From: Halovulum marinum
Lineage (GTDB): Bacteria; Pseudomonadota; Alphaproteobacteria; Rhodobacterales; Rhodobacteraceae
Length of the DNA stretch: 64,000 nucleotides
Reading direction: 5' to 3'
NCBI RefSeq assembly: GCF_009697225.1
Contig: NZ_WIND01000002.1
Location: 124,001-188,000, forward strand
The notes under the pieces: generated by a model
The model's database searches: none
What the model saw: the letters and a program-made list of their open reading frames with translations, nothing else
What the model was told of the DNA's origin: nothing
Made by a program: the position numbers and the translations under genes
Shown: positions 7,090 to 16,025 of the stretch, in pieces
How positions within the stretch are numbered: the first letter of the stretch is position 1
Layout of the letters: every line of letters begins with the position of its first letter

Positions 7090-9788
7090 ACCGGCCGGTG
7101 GACCTGCTGCGGCTGACGGTCAACGGGCGCGACCACGCCCTGCCGGTGGCACCGGGCCGGCGCCTGTCCGAGGTGCTGCGCGAGGATCTCGGGCTGCGCG
7201 GCACCAAGGTCGGCTGCGACGCCGGCGACTGCGGCGCCTGCACCGTGCTGCTGGACGGCGCGCCCGTATGTGCTTGCCTGACGCCGGTGGCGCAGGCGGC
7301 GGGCCGGTCGCTGACCACGATCGAGGGGCTGTCCGGAAACAAGCTTTCGCCGCTGCAGCAGGCGTTCCACGCCCATGGCGCGGCGCAGTGCGGGATCTGC
7401 ACGCCCGGCATGCTGATGGCGGCAACGGCGCTGCTGCGGGCGTCGCCGCATCCCACGCGGGCCGAGGCCGAGGCGGCGCTGGGCGGCGTGCTGTGCCGCT
7501 GCACGGGCTACGGCAGCATCATCGACGCGGTGGTCGGCGCGCCTGCGCCGATCGCCGCCGGGTCGGGCGTCGGGCAGCCCGTGGCCCGGCTCGACGGGAT
7601 CCCCAAGGTCGCGGGCACCGAGGTTTTCGGCGCCGACGTCGCGCCGGACGATGCACTGAGCGTGCGCGCCATCCGCTCGCCCCACGCGGCGGCGGGCTTC
7701 GCCTTCGGCGACATCGACGGCTGGATCGCCCGGCAGGGTGGCGGCCTGCAGGTGTTCACCGCCGCCGACATTCCGGGCGAGAACCGCTTCGGCGTCATTC
7801 CCGATTGCGCGGACCAGCCGGCGCTGGCGGAGACGGCAGTGCGCTTCCGCGGCGAGGCGGTGGCCCTGCTTGCCGGCGCCGCCGACCGGGTCGAGGCGGC
7901 GGCGCTGGGCGATTTCCCGGTGACGTGGAGCCCGGTGCCGGCGCTGGTCGATGCGCGCCTGGCGCCCGGCGCCCCGCCGCTGCACGCGCACCGGCCCGGC
8001 AATCTGCTGATCGCGGGCCGGGTCCGGACCGGCGATGCCGAGGCGGCGCTGGCCGCGTCGGCGCACGTCGCCGAAGCCGAGGTCGAAACGGGTTTCGTCG
8101 AACATGCCTACATCGAGCCCGAAGCCGGCGCCGCCTGGCTCGAGGGCGAGACGCTGGTGATCCGCGCCTGCACCCAGGCGCCTGTGCTGGACCGCGATTC
8201 CACGGCCCGCGTGCTGGGTCTGCCGCCGGACCGGGTGCGGATCATTCCCACCGCCGCGGGCGGCGGGTTCGGCGCCAAGCTCGACCTGTCGGTGCAGCCG
8301 CTGGTCGGGCTGGTGGCGCTGAAGACCGGGCGGCCGGCGCGGATGGTGTTCACCCGCAGCGAATCGATGGCCGCCAGCACCAAGCGGCACCCGGGCCGGA
8401 TGCGCGGCCGCATCGGCATCGATGCCGCCGGCCGGGTGACGGGGATGACCTTCGACGGCGATTTCGACACCGGCGCCTACGCCAGCTGGGGGCCGACGGT
8501 GGCGGTGCGGGTGCCGGTGCACGCCTCGGGGCCGTACCGGACGCCCGCCTACCGGGCCGAGGCCCGCGCGCTGCACACCAACAACCCGGTCGCGGGGGCG
8601 TTCCGCGGTTTCGGCGTGCCGCAGGCGGCGGTGCTGCAGGAAACGCTCTACGACGATCTGGCGCTGTCGGCGGGGATCGACCGGCTGGAATTCCGCCTGC
8701 GCAACGCGCTGCGCGACGGCGACCGCAGCCCGTGCGGGCAGGTTCTGCACGGCGTCGGCATCGCCGAGTGCCTGGAGGCGTTGCGCCCGCACTGGCGCCG
8801 GGCGCTGGCCGAGGCTGGCGCCGCGCCGCATCGCGGCGTCGGCGTCGCCTCCTGCTGGTACGGCTGCGGCAATACCGGCCTGCCCAACCCGGCGACGGTG
8901 CGGGTCGGGATCACCGCCGACGGGCGGCTGCGCCTGCACCAGGGCGCGACCGACATCGGCCAGGGCGCGAACACTGTGGTCACGCAACTCTGCGCCGAGG
9001 CGCTGGGCCTGCCGGCGGAGCGGTTCGAGCTGATCGGGCCGGACACCGCGCTGACGCCGGACTGCGGCAAGACCTCGGCCTCGCGCCAGACCTACATCAC
9101 CGGCAAGGCGGCGATGCTGGCGGGGGCGGCGCTGCGCGCGCGGATCCTGGCGCTGGCCAACACCGGCCCCGATGCGCGCCTGTCGCTGGACGGCGGACGG
9201 CTGCGCGCCACCGATGCGCGCGGCGGCCGCGAGATCGCGCTGCGGGATCTGCCGGCGGATGCGAACGGCTATGTGCTCGGCGCCGAGGAGCGCTACGATC
9301 CGCCCACCGGGGCGCTGGACGCGGACGGGCAGGGCACGCCCTATGCGGTCTACGGCTACGGCGCGCAGATGGCCGAGGTCGCGGTCGATCCGGAGTTGGG
9401 CACGGTCCGCGTGCTGAAGATGACGGCGGCGCACGATCTGGGCCGCGTCGTCAACCCGCTTCTGGCCGAGGGGCAGGTGCGCGGCGGCATCGCCCAGGGC
9501 CTGGGCATGGCGTTGATGGAGGAATACGTTCCCGGCGTCACCGAGAACCTGCACGACTACCTGATCCCGACCACCGGCGACATGCCCGAGATCGAGGCGA
9601 TCTTCGTCGAGAAGCCGGACCCCGAAGGGCCGATGGGCGCCAAGGGGCTGGGCGAGCATGTGCTGATCCCGACCGCGCCGGCGATCCTGAACGCGATCCG
9701 CCACGCCTGCGGCGCGCGCCTCACCCGGCTGCCGGCGCTGCCGCACCGGGTGCGCGCGGCGATCCGCGATGCGGAGGGCGCGCCGTGA
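7086..9788 (+). CDS. fused [2Fe-2S]/molybdopterin aldehyde-oxidase-type hydroxylase, putative nicotinate dehydrogenase-like
   Basis: This 900-residue protein joins the small and large subunits of an xanthine-oxidase-family enzyme. The N-terminus has a plant-type [2Fe-2S] site (C44, C49, C52, C64) and a second cluster (C102, C105, C137, C139). From about residue 165 the molybdopterin domain follows, with GGGFGAK, GAFRGFGVPQ and the C-terminal GLGE motif whose glutamate (E857) is the expected catalytic base. Such enzymes hydroxylate N-heteroaromatic rings with water as oxygen donor. Position between an FAD subunit and a 6-hydroxynicotinate-reductase-like gene supports nicotinate or a related pyridine acid as substrate, but the family alone would also fit purines or aldehydes. 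The fusion of small and large subunits is seen in some family members. Confidence 0.87.
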   Translation: MNRPVDLLRLTVNGRDHALPVAPGRRLSEVLREDLGLRGTKVGCDAGDCGACTVLLDGAPVCACLTPVAQAAGRSLTTIEGLSGNKLSPLQQAFHAHGAAQCGICTPGMLMAATALLRASPHPTRAEAEAALGGVLCRCTGYGSIIDAVVGAPAPIAAGSGVGQPVARLDGIPKVAGTEVFGADVAPDDALSVRAIRSPHAAAGFAFGDIDGWIARQGGGLQVFTAADIPGENRFGVIPDCADQPALAETAVRFRGEAVALLAGAADRVEAAALGDFPVTWSPVPALVDARLAPGAPPLHAHRPGNLLIAGRVRTGDAEAALAASAHVAEAEVETGFVEHAYIEPEAGAAWLEGETLVIRACTQAPVLDRDSTARVLGLPPDRVRIIPTAAGGGFGAKLDLSVQPLVGLVALKTGRPARMVFTRSESMAASTKRHPGRMRGRIGIDAAGRVTGMTFDGDFDTGAYASWGPTVAVRVPVHASGPYRTPAYRAEARALHTNNPVAGAFRGFGVPQAAVLQETLYDDLALSAGIDRLEFRLRNALRDGDRSPCGQVLHGVGIAECLEALRPHWRRALAEAGAAPHRGVGVASCWYGCGNTGLPNPATVRVGITADGRLRLHQGATDIGQGANTVVTQLCAEALGLPAERFELIGPDTALTPDCGKTSASRQTYITGKAAMLAGAALRARILALANTGPDARLSLDGGRLRATDARGGREIALRDLPADANGYVLGAEERYDPPTGALDADGQGTPYAVYGYGAQMAEVAVDPELGTVRVLKMTAAHDLGRVVNPLLAEGQVRGGIAQGLGMALMEEYVPGVTENLHDYLIPTTGDMPEIEAIFVEKPDPEGPMGAKGLGEHVLIPTAPAILNAIRHACGARLTRLPALPHRVRAAIRDAEGAP

Positions 9789-11242
9789 CCGTTCCCCGGC
9801 GCGACAAGCGGCCCGAGAAGATCCGCTGCGACGCCTGCCCGGTGATGTGCTACATCGCCGAGGGGCAGCTGGGCGCGTGCGACCGCTACGGCAACCAGGG
9901 CGGGAAGATCGTGCGCTGCGATCCGCTGACCCTTCTGGACCGGCGCATCGCCGCCGGCGACGAGGTGCGGCCGTTTCTGGCCTCGGAATGGGACGGCGAG
10001 GTGTTCGGCTTCGAAAACCTGGACGTGACGGCGATCGGCGCCGGCACCACCTATCCCGATTACAAGCCCGCCCCGTTCATCGTCAGCCGCCAGATCGACG
10101 GCGTGGATTTCGTCACCGTGGTGACCGAGGCGATCTTCTCCTACTGCGGGGTGAAGGTGAAGATCGACACCGACCGGCATCTCGGCCCCGAGGCCGCCTG
10201 GGTCCGCGCGGCGGGCGAGATCGTCGGCCACGTCACCACCGCCGAGTATGGCTCGCAGATGCTGTCGCTGGGCGGGGTGGAGCACCTGACCGGCGGCTCC
10301 AAGGCCGAGGGCCGGGTGACCTGCGATGTGCTGATGCGGCTGTGCAACCGCGAGGCGGTCACCCTGGCCATCGACGGCGGCGCCGAGGTCGTGGTGCAGT
10401 CCGGCCAGCCGCCGATCGTCGACGGCGGGCGCGAAGTGCGGATGCGCGTCGGCTGCGGTTCGGCCACGATCGGCATGTTCGCGGCGCAATGGCACGGGCT
10501 GGTCGACGAGGTGGTGGTGGTCGACGATCACATCACCGGCGTGGTCAGCGAGCACCAGGCCGGCAAGGTGCTGGGCTGGCCGGATACCGGGATCCGGATC
10601 AAGGGGCGGCGCTCGACACCGGGGCGGTATTTCCAGGTCGCGCGGCCGGGGCTGGGCTGGGGCGGCACCGACGTCGACGACCCGCTGGCGATCCTGGGTG
10701 AGTGGAACCCCGGGAAGGGCGCGCGACCCGGGCTGACCCTGCTGATGGTCTCGACCACCGGCGAGCAGCACGGCTACTTCGTTCTGGACCACGACCTCGT
10801 GCCGCGCCCCGCGCCGCTGCCCGAGGCGCTGCGCGCGACCGTCGCGCTGATCGCCGAGAACTGCGAGCCGGCGCTGTGCACGGTCCTGTTCGTCGGCGGG
10901 GCGGGTGGCTCGCTGCGGTCGGGGGTGACGACGAACCCGGTGCGGCTGACACGCTCGGTCCAGGCGCTGAAGACCAGCGTCAGCTGCGGCGGGGCGCCGG
11001 CCTGGGTCTGGCCCGGCGGCGGCATCACGCTGATGATCGACGTGGCCACCATGCCCGAGGGCTCGTTCGGCTATGTGCCGACGCCGGCCATCGTCGCGCC
11101 GCTGGAGTTTCGCCTGCCGCGCGAGGATTTCCGTGCGCTGGGCGGGCATGACGCGGCCGTGCGCAGCATCGAGGACGTGCTGGCGCGCGGCGGCGAATAC
11201 GGGGCCGAGGTCCGCACCGTGGCGCGCCCCGGCAAGGGCTGA
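9785..11242 (+). CDS. 6-hydroxynicotinate reductase-like iron-sulfur protein
   Basis: This 485-residue protein has a GTG start overlapping the previous stop (GTGA, 9785-9788). The N-terminus carries an iron-sulfur motif with cysteines at 15, 18, 22, 32 and 45 (CDACPVMC then GACDRYGN), followed by a Gly-rich body. I recognise this as the 6-hydroxynicotinate reductase family, known from anaerobic nicotinate fermentation in Eubacterium barkeri, where it reduces 6-hydroxynicotinate to 1,4,5,6-tetrahydro-6-oxonicotinate. An SGVTT segment at residues 379-383 resembles ApbE-type flavinylation sites, and the next gene encodes an ApbE-like protein. The family call comes from memory of sequence and context, not a search. 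Activity on another hydroxylated heteroaromatic acid is possible. Confidence 0.75.
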   Translation: MTVPRRDKRPEKIRCDACPVMCYIAEGQLGACDRYGNQGGKIVRCDPLTLLDRRIAAGDEVRPFLASEWDGEVFGFENLDVTAIGAGTTYPDYKPAPFIVSRQIDGVDFVTVVTEAIFSYCGVKVKIDTDRHLGPEAAWVRAAGEIVGHVTTAEYGSQMLSLGGVEHLTGGSKAEGRVTCDVLMRLCNREAVTLAIDGGAEVVVQSGQPPIVDGGREVRMRVGCGSATIGMFAAQWHGLVDEVVVVDDHITGVVSEHQAGKVLGWPDTGIRIKGRRSTPGRYFQVARPGLGWGGTDVDDPLAILGEWNPGKGARPGLTLLMVSTTGEQHGYFVLDHDLVPRPAPLPEALRATVALIAENCEPALCTVLFVGGAGGSLRSGVTTNPVRLTRSVQALKTSVSCGGAPAWVWPGGGITLMIDVATMPEGSFGYVPTPAIVAPLEFRLPREDFRALGGHDAAVRSIEDVLARGGEYGAEVRTVARPGKG

Positions 11243-11244
11243 GC

Positions 11245-12126
11245 ATGCTGCGCGCCGCCGCCGCGCTGCTGCCGGACGGCCGGCTGCATCTGCACCACGG
11301 GCCGATCGACCTGATCGTGGACGCGCACGGCCCCGGGCGCGCGGCGGCGTTCGACCGGGTCCGGGCGCGGTTCGCGACGGTGCTGGAGGAACTCGCGGCC
11401 GAATTGCCCGAACTGCGCCGCCCGGTGACCGGGGCGCCGCGCCTGCACGGCACGGTCGCGCGCCGGATGCTGGTCGCGGCCGCGCCGTTCGCGCCGGCGT
11501 TCGTCACGCCGATGGCCGCGGTCGCCGGCGCGGTGGCGGACGAGATGCTGGCCGTGATCCGCGCGCAAGGCGGGATCGACCGCGCCTATGTCAACAACGG
11601 CGGCGATGCCGCGCTGTGGCTGCGGCCCGGCCAGTCGATGCGCGCCGCGGTGGCCGCGCCGGTGCCGGCGATGCTTTCGCTGACCGCCGGCGACGGCGTC
11701 GGCGGCGTCGCCACCTCGGGTCGCGGCGGGCGGAGCCATTCGCTGGGGATCGCGGACAGCGTCACGGTGCTGGCGGCCTCGGCCGCCGCCGCCGACGCCG
11801 CGGCGACGCTGATCGCGAACGCGGTCGATCTGCCCGGGCACCCGGCGATCCGGCGCCGGCCGGCGAACCGGCTGTCGCCGGACAGCGATCTGGGCGCGCG
11901 CCCGGTGACCATCGCCGTCGGCGCGCTGGGCGAGCGCGAAGTCGCGGCGGCGCTTGAGGCCGGCGCCCGCGCCGCGGCGACGTATCGGGCGCGCGGGCTG
12001 CTGATCGGCGCCATCCTGATGCTGGGCCGGCAGCATCGGATCGTCGGCGCGGCGCCGACGGTTCCCCTGAATGCGGGCAGCGGTGCGGGAGACTTGCGCG
12101 CCTTCGGTCGATTGACCGGCAGTTAA
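11245..12126 (+). CDS. UPF0280 family protein (ApbE-like fold)
   Basis: This 293-residue protein starts two bases after the upstream stop. It carries UPF0280 hallmarks: a central AFVTPMAAVAGAVADEM segment, then YVNNGGDAALWL and a GVATSGRGGRSHSLGIAD stretch. These resemble ApbE flavin transferases, which have AGAxA- and NxGGD-type motifs and a Ser/Thr-Gly-Asp-rich FAD site. The biochemical role of UPF0280 is not established. Being the last gene of this operon, directly after an iron-sulfur reductase expected to use flavin, it could attach FMN to its neighbour; this is inference. Confidence 0.82.
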   Translation: MLRAAAALLPDGRLHLHHGPIDLIVDAHGPGRAAAFDRVRARFATVLEELAAELPELRRPVTGAPRLHGTVARRMLVAAAPFAPAFVTPMAAVAGAVADEMLAVIRAQGGIDRAYVNNGGDAALWLRPGQSMRAAVAAPVPAMLSLTAGDGVGGVATSGRGGRSHSLGIADSVTVLAASAAAADAAATLIANAVDLPGHPAIRRRPANRLSPDSDLGARPVTIAVGALGEREVAAALEAGARAAATYRARGLLIGAILMLGRQHRIVGAAPTVPLNAGSGAGDLRAFGRLTGS

Positions 12127-12188
12127 GTCGCCGCCCCCGCGCATTGCCGCGCTGCCGCAGGCACACGCGCCGCGCCTGGCATCGGGGC

Positions 12189-12229
12189 AAAAAAATGCGG
12201 CCGCTGGGCGGGGAACCCCGAGCGGCCGC
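12189..12229 (-). terminator. intrinsic terminator of the degP-like gene
   Basis: A 9-bp perfect stem (12197-12205 with 12221-12229, half-site GCGGCCGCT) encloses an inner CGGGG/CCCCG pairing. On the minus strand it is followed by a seven-base T run (the A run at 12189-12195). It lies 24 bases after the protease stop codon and is the clearest factor-independent terminator in the window. Confidence 0.85.
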
Positions 12230-12252
12230 CAGTGGCAGGCAGAGATGCGTCC

Positions 12253-13680
12253 TCAGGCGCTGGTCAGCGACAGGGTCAGGAAGCGACGCGTGCCGTCGCG
12301 TTCGACCAGCAGCAGGACGTTCTCGCGCTTGTTCTCCTTGGCGGTCTCGATCGCCTCGGTCACGGCGGCGCTGTCCGGCACCTCGGTGCGGTCCACCGAC
12401 AGGATCACGTCGCCCGGACGGATGCCCTGCTCGGCCGCGGCCGAACCCGGCTCGACCGAGGCGACGGCGACGCCGCGCTCGGTGCTTTCCAGCCCCAGGC
12501 CCAGATCCGGCAGGTCGAGGTTCGCCGGGCCGGCCGCCGGAGCGGGCGCCTCGGCCGAGGCGGTCTCGAGCAGAGCGGGCCGGATCTCCAGCGTACGGGC
12601 CTCGTCGCCGCGCCAGATCTCGATCTTCGCGTCGGCGTCGATTTCCGACGCGGCCACGGCGCGCGTCAGGTCGCGGACCTCGTTCACGTCCTTGCCGTTG
12701 AAGCCCAGGATCACGTCGCCGGGCTGCAGGCCGGCGGCCTTGGCCGGGCTGTCGGGCATCACCTCGGCCACCAGCGCGCCCTTGGCGGCCTCGAGACCCA
12801 GGCTCTCGGCGATATCGCGGTCCACCGGCTGGATCGAGACGCCGATCCACCCGCGCTCGACCTTGCCGTCGTCCAGCAGGTCCGCGACGATCATCTGCGC
12901 CTGCACGGCCGGGATCGCGAAGCCCAGACCGATGTTGCCGCCCGAGGTGGACAGGATCGCGGTGTTCACGCCGATCACCTTGCCGTTCAGGTCGAACAGC
13001 GGCCCGCCCGAGTTGCCCTGGTTGATCGCGGCGTCGACCTGCAGGTAGTCGTCGTAGGGGCCCGAGTTGATGTCGCGGCCGCGCGCCGAGACGATGCCGG
13101 CGGTGACGGTGCCGTCGAGGCCTAGCGGGTTGCCGATCGCCAGCGCCCAGTCGCCGACGCGCACCGCGTCCGACTCGCCCCATTCGACGGTCGGCAGGTC
13201 GCGGTCGGTCTCGATCCTGAGCACGGCGATGTCGATGCGGTCGTCGGTGCCGACCACCTCGGCCTCGTACTCGGTGCCGTCATCCAGCACCACGTTCACC
13301 TTGCTGGCGCCGGCGACCACGTGGTTGTTGGTCACGATCACGCCGGACTTGTCGATGATGAAGCCCGAGCCCAGCCCGCGACGCGCCTGTCCCGGCATGT
13401 CCGGCCGCGGCATCCGCTCTTCGGGGAAGAAGCGGCGCATGAACTCCTCCATCTCGGGCGGCATGTTGCCGAAGCCCTGGATGCCGTTGGCCTCCGGCAC
13501 GGCATCGATCTCGGTGACGACGCCGACCACGGCGGGCTTGGCGGCCTCGACCAGCGGCGCGAAACTCTGCATCGCCGCCGGCGCCTGGGCCAGCGCGGGC
13601 ATAGCTGGCAGGGTGGCCAGCGGCGCGACGGCGACGGCGCCGGCCAGCAGGACGGATTTCAGGGACTTGTCGGATCGCAT
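12253..13680 (-). CDS. DegP/HtrA-type periplasmic serine protease (Do family)
   Basis: This 475-residue protease has an N-terminal signal peptide (hydrophobic residues about 10-30, AxA site near ALA-QA). The chymotrypsin-like domain contains the full catalytic triad: H120 in VTNNHVV, D150 in DRIDIAV and S224 in GNSGGPL. Two PDZ domains follow, around residues 270-365 and 385-470, linked by an Ala/Pro-rich stretch. It degrades or chaperones misfolded envelope proteins. The gene is divergent from the two-component system at 13862, with about 180 bases between, suggesting but not proving that this regulator controls it; this arrangement is common in alphaproteobacteria. Confidence 0.93.
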   Translation of the reverse strand: MRSDKSLKSVLLAGAVAVAPLATLPAMPALAQAPAAMQSFAPLVEAAKPAVVGVVTEIDAVPEANGIQGFGNMPPEMEEFMRRFFPEERMPRPDMPGQARRGLGSGFIIDKSGVIVTNNHVVAGASKVNVVLDDGTEYEAEVVGTDDRIDIAVLRIETDRDLPTVEWGESDAVRVGDWALAIGNPLGLDGTVTAGIVSARGRDINSGPYDDYLQVDAAINQGNSGGPLFDLNGKVIGVNTAILSTSGGNIGLGFAIPAVQAQMIVADLLDDGKVERGWIGVSIQPVDRDIAESLGLEAAKGALVAEVMPDSPAKAAGLQPGDVILGFNGKDVNEVRDLTRAVAASEIDADAKIEIWRGDEARTLEIRPALLETASAEAPAPAAGPANLDLPDLGLGLESTERGVAVASVEPGSAAAEQGIRPGDVILSVDRTEVPDSAAVTEAIETAKENKRENVLLLVERDGTRRFLTLSLTSA

Positions 13681-13861
13681 GTTTTGACTCCGGCTGATTT
13701 CCAGGGATCTCCCCGTCGTCGGGGGACAGCAGGCAATCTGGGGCGGCTGTCTGTCGCCGCCATTGCGGCAGCATTAAATAAGATTCATCAAAGGCTCCGC
13801 GGCTTGCGCATGGGCGCGTCGGCGCGCAGATCGTAAACGCGGACAAGTGCTTGAGGGATCC

Positions 13862-14557
13862 ATGCGCCTGCTGATCGTCGAGGACGACACGGAAACAGCA
13901 CGCTACCTGTCGGACGGGCTGCGCGAAAGCGGCCATGTCTGCGATGTCTGCCACACCGGCCCCGAAGGCCTGGCGGCGGCGCTGACCGGCAGCCACGACG
14001 CGATCGTGATCGACCGCATGCTGCCCAGCATGGACGGGCTGTCGGTGGTGCGCACCCTGCGCGCCGAGGGGCGCACGACGCCGGTGCTGGTGCTGTCGGC
14101 GCTGGCACAGGTGGACGACCGCGTGCAGGGGCTGCGCGCCGGCGGCGACGACTACCTGACCAAGCCGTTCGCGTTCTCCGAACTGCTGGCCCGGCTCGAC
14201 GCGCTGACCCGGCGCGGCAGCGCCGGCGACAGCGAGGCAACGGCGCTTACGGTCGGCGATCTGGTGCTGGACCTTCTCGCCCGCACCGCGACCCGCGCCG
14301 GGCGCGAGATCCCGCTGCTGCCGCGCGAGTTCAAGATCCTCGAGTACTTCATGCTCCGCCCCGGCCGCGTGGTCACCCGCACGATGCTGCTGGAAGGCGT
14401 GTGGGACTACAATTTCGACCCGCAGACCAATGTCATCGACGTGCACATCAGCCGGCTGCGGCAGAAGATCGACAAGGGGTTCGACACGCCGCTGCTGCAT
14501 ACGGTGCGCGGGGCCGGCTACATGATGAAGGCCCCGGCGGCGAAGGACGGCGCGTGA
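13862..14557 (+). CDS. OmpR/PhoB-family response regulator
   Basis: This is a 231-residue two-domain regulator. The receiver domain has the acidic pocket ED(D) at residues 7-9, the phospho-acceptor D51 (VIDRMLP) and K101 (YLTKPF); the C-terminal winged helix ends with VRGAGYMM. The ATG at 13862 is preferred over an upstream GTG at 13847 because the family begins with MRLLIVEDD; GAGGGA lies just upstream. The stop overlaps the kinase start as GTGA. It is divergent from the degP-like gene, so envelope stress is a plausible stimulus, though phosphate or metal sensing cannot be excluded. Confidence 0.93.
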   Translation: MRLLIVEDDTETARYLSDGLRESGHVCDVCHTGPEGLAAALTGSHDAIVIDRMLPSMDGLSVVRTLRAEGRTTPVLVLSALAQVDDRVQGLRAGGDDYLTKPFAFSELLARLDALTRRGSAGDSEATALTVGDLVLDLLARTATRAGREIPLLPREFKILEYFMLRPGRVVTRTMLLEGVWDYNFDPQTNVIDVHISRLRQKIDKGFDTPLLHTVRGAGYMMKAPAAKDGA

Positions 14558-15930
14558 GCCTGCCGCGCGGGCTGTGGCGCACCACGCCGGTCCGCTTCGC
14601 GGCGGTGCTGACGGCGCTGTTCTGCCTGGTGCTGGGCGGCGGGCTGGGCGCTGTCTATCTGGGCACGGTCGCGGTCGTCGACCGCCAGACCGAGGCGACG
14701 CTGGACGCCGAGATCCGGGCGCTGTCCGAGCGGTTCGAGGAAGGCGGCCTGCGGCGCCTGGTCGGCGCGATCGAGGCGCGCACCGGCCCGGACGCCCGCG
14801 GCGACAACGTCTACCTGCTGGTCGGGCCCGACGGGCGCCGGCGCGCGGGCAACCTCAGCGCCTGGCCCGCCGGCCACGATGATGGCGCCGAGATCAGCTT
14901 TCCCGTCACCAAGCGCGACGGCGCCGAAAGCACCGAGCGGCGGGTGCGGGCGCTGACCTTCGAGCTGCCGCGCGGCTATCGCCTGCTGGTGGGCCGCGAC
15001 AGCGAGGACCAGTTCATGGTGCGTCAGCGCTTCGTCCGCGCCGCGGTGTGGGTGATCCTGTTCGCGATCGCCGTCGGCCTGGTCTCGGGGGTGCTGCTCG
15101 GCCGCCGGGTGCTGCGCCGGGTCGAGGCCGCGGCCGAGGCGGGCGAGCGCATCGCCGCCGGCAACCTGGAGCGGCGGGTGCCGCTTGCCGGCTCCGGCGA
15201 CGAATTTGACCGGCTGGCGGGCAGCGTGAACGCGATGCTCGACCGGATCGAGGGGCTGATGAGCGGGATGCGTCTGGCCACCGACGCGATCAGCCACGAC
15301 GTGCGCAAGCCGCTGACCCGCGTGCGGGCCGAACTGGAACTGGCGCTGCTGCGCCGCGCCGAGGGCGAGGACGCGCAGGTGGTGATGACCCACGCGCTGG
15401 AACAGATCGACGCGGCGATGAAGATCCTCGCGAACCTGCTGGACATCGCCCGCGCCGAGACGCGCGTGCCCGGCGACAGCTGGAAGCCGATCGACCTGGC
15501 CACGATCGCCGAGGACGCGGCCGAGCTGTACCACCCGGTGGCCGAGGCGCGCGGCATCGAGGTCGTGCTCGACACCGGCCCCGCGCCGGCAAGGGGCGAG
15601 CCGCAGCTGGTGGCGCAGGCGGTGGCGAACCTGATCGACAACGCGCTGAAATACGCACCTGCGGCCGACGGGCGGGTCACGGTGCGCGCGCATCCGACCG
15701 ACGACGGCGGCGCCTGCGTCGAGGTCGCCGACAACGGCCCCGGCATCCCGGCCGAGGCGCGCGCCACCGTGGCCGACCGGTTCGTGCGGCTGGACGATGC
15801 GCGCGGCGGCGAGGGCTCGGGCCTCGGCCTCAGCCTGGTGCGCGCCGTCGCCCATCTGCACGGCGGAAGGCTGGAACTGCTCGACAACGCCCCCGGGTTG
15901 CGCGCGCGCATCATGCTGCCGCCGGTCTGA
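14554..15930 (+). CDS. membrane sensor histidine kinase
   Basis: This 458-residue kinase partners the adjacent regulator; the GTG start overlaps its stop. It has two transmembrane segments (about residues 13-35 and 165-187) flanking a periplasmic sensor of about 130 residues, then a HAMP-like region, a DHp domain with the phospho-accepting H248 and an ATPase domain with N, G1 (DNGPGIP) and G2 (GSGLGLSLV) boxes. The H-box reads HDVRKPLTR: the residue four positions after the histidine is lysine, where HisKA kinases normally have Thr or Asn. That position is important for phosphatase activity, so this kinase may be biased toward kinase activity. Confidence 0.92.
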   Translation: MSLPRGLWRTTPVRFAAVLTALFCLVLGGGLGAVYLGTVAVVDRQTEATLDAEIRALSERFEEGGLRRLVGAIEARTGPDARGDNVYLLVGPDGRRRAGNLSAWPAGHDDGAEISFPVTKRDGAESTERRVRALTFELPRGYRLLVGRDSEDQFMVRQRFVRAAVWVILFAIAVGLVSGVLLGRRVLRRVEAAAEAGERIAAGNLERRVPLAGSGDEFDRLAGSVNAMLDRIEGLMSGMRLATDAISHDVRKPLTRVRAELELALLRRAEGEDAQVVMTHALEQIDAAMKILANLLDIARAETRVPGDSWKPIDLATIAEDAAELYHPVAEARGIEVVLDTGPAPARGEPQLVAQAVANLIDNALKYAPAADGRVTVRAHPTDDGGACVEVADNGPGIPAEARATVADRFVRLDDARGGEGSGLGLSLVRAVAHLHGGRLELLDNAPGLRARIMLPPV

Positions 15931-16025
15931 GCCGCGCGCCCGCGCCTCGATGCGCCAGGCCGCGGCTTGCACGGGCGCGCGCGCCATGCCAGACAGCCGC
16001 AACGCCGAGACCCCGGAGGCCCGCG

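Noticed and set aside
7014-9746. Long minus-strand open frame antisense to the molybdenum hydroxylase gene
   Set aside because: It is His/Arg/Gln/Gly-rich with no motif and results from the GC-rich codon pattern of the real gene. Similar shadows lie opposite putA (36999-39515) and dnaE2 (47162-49576).
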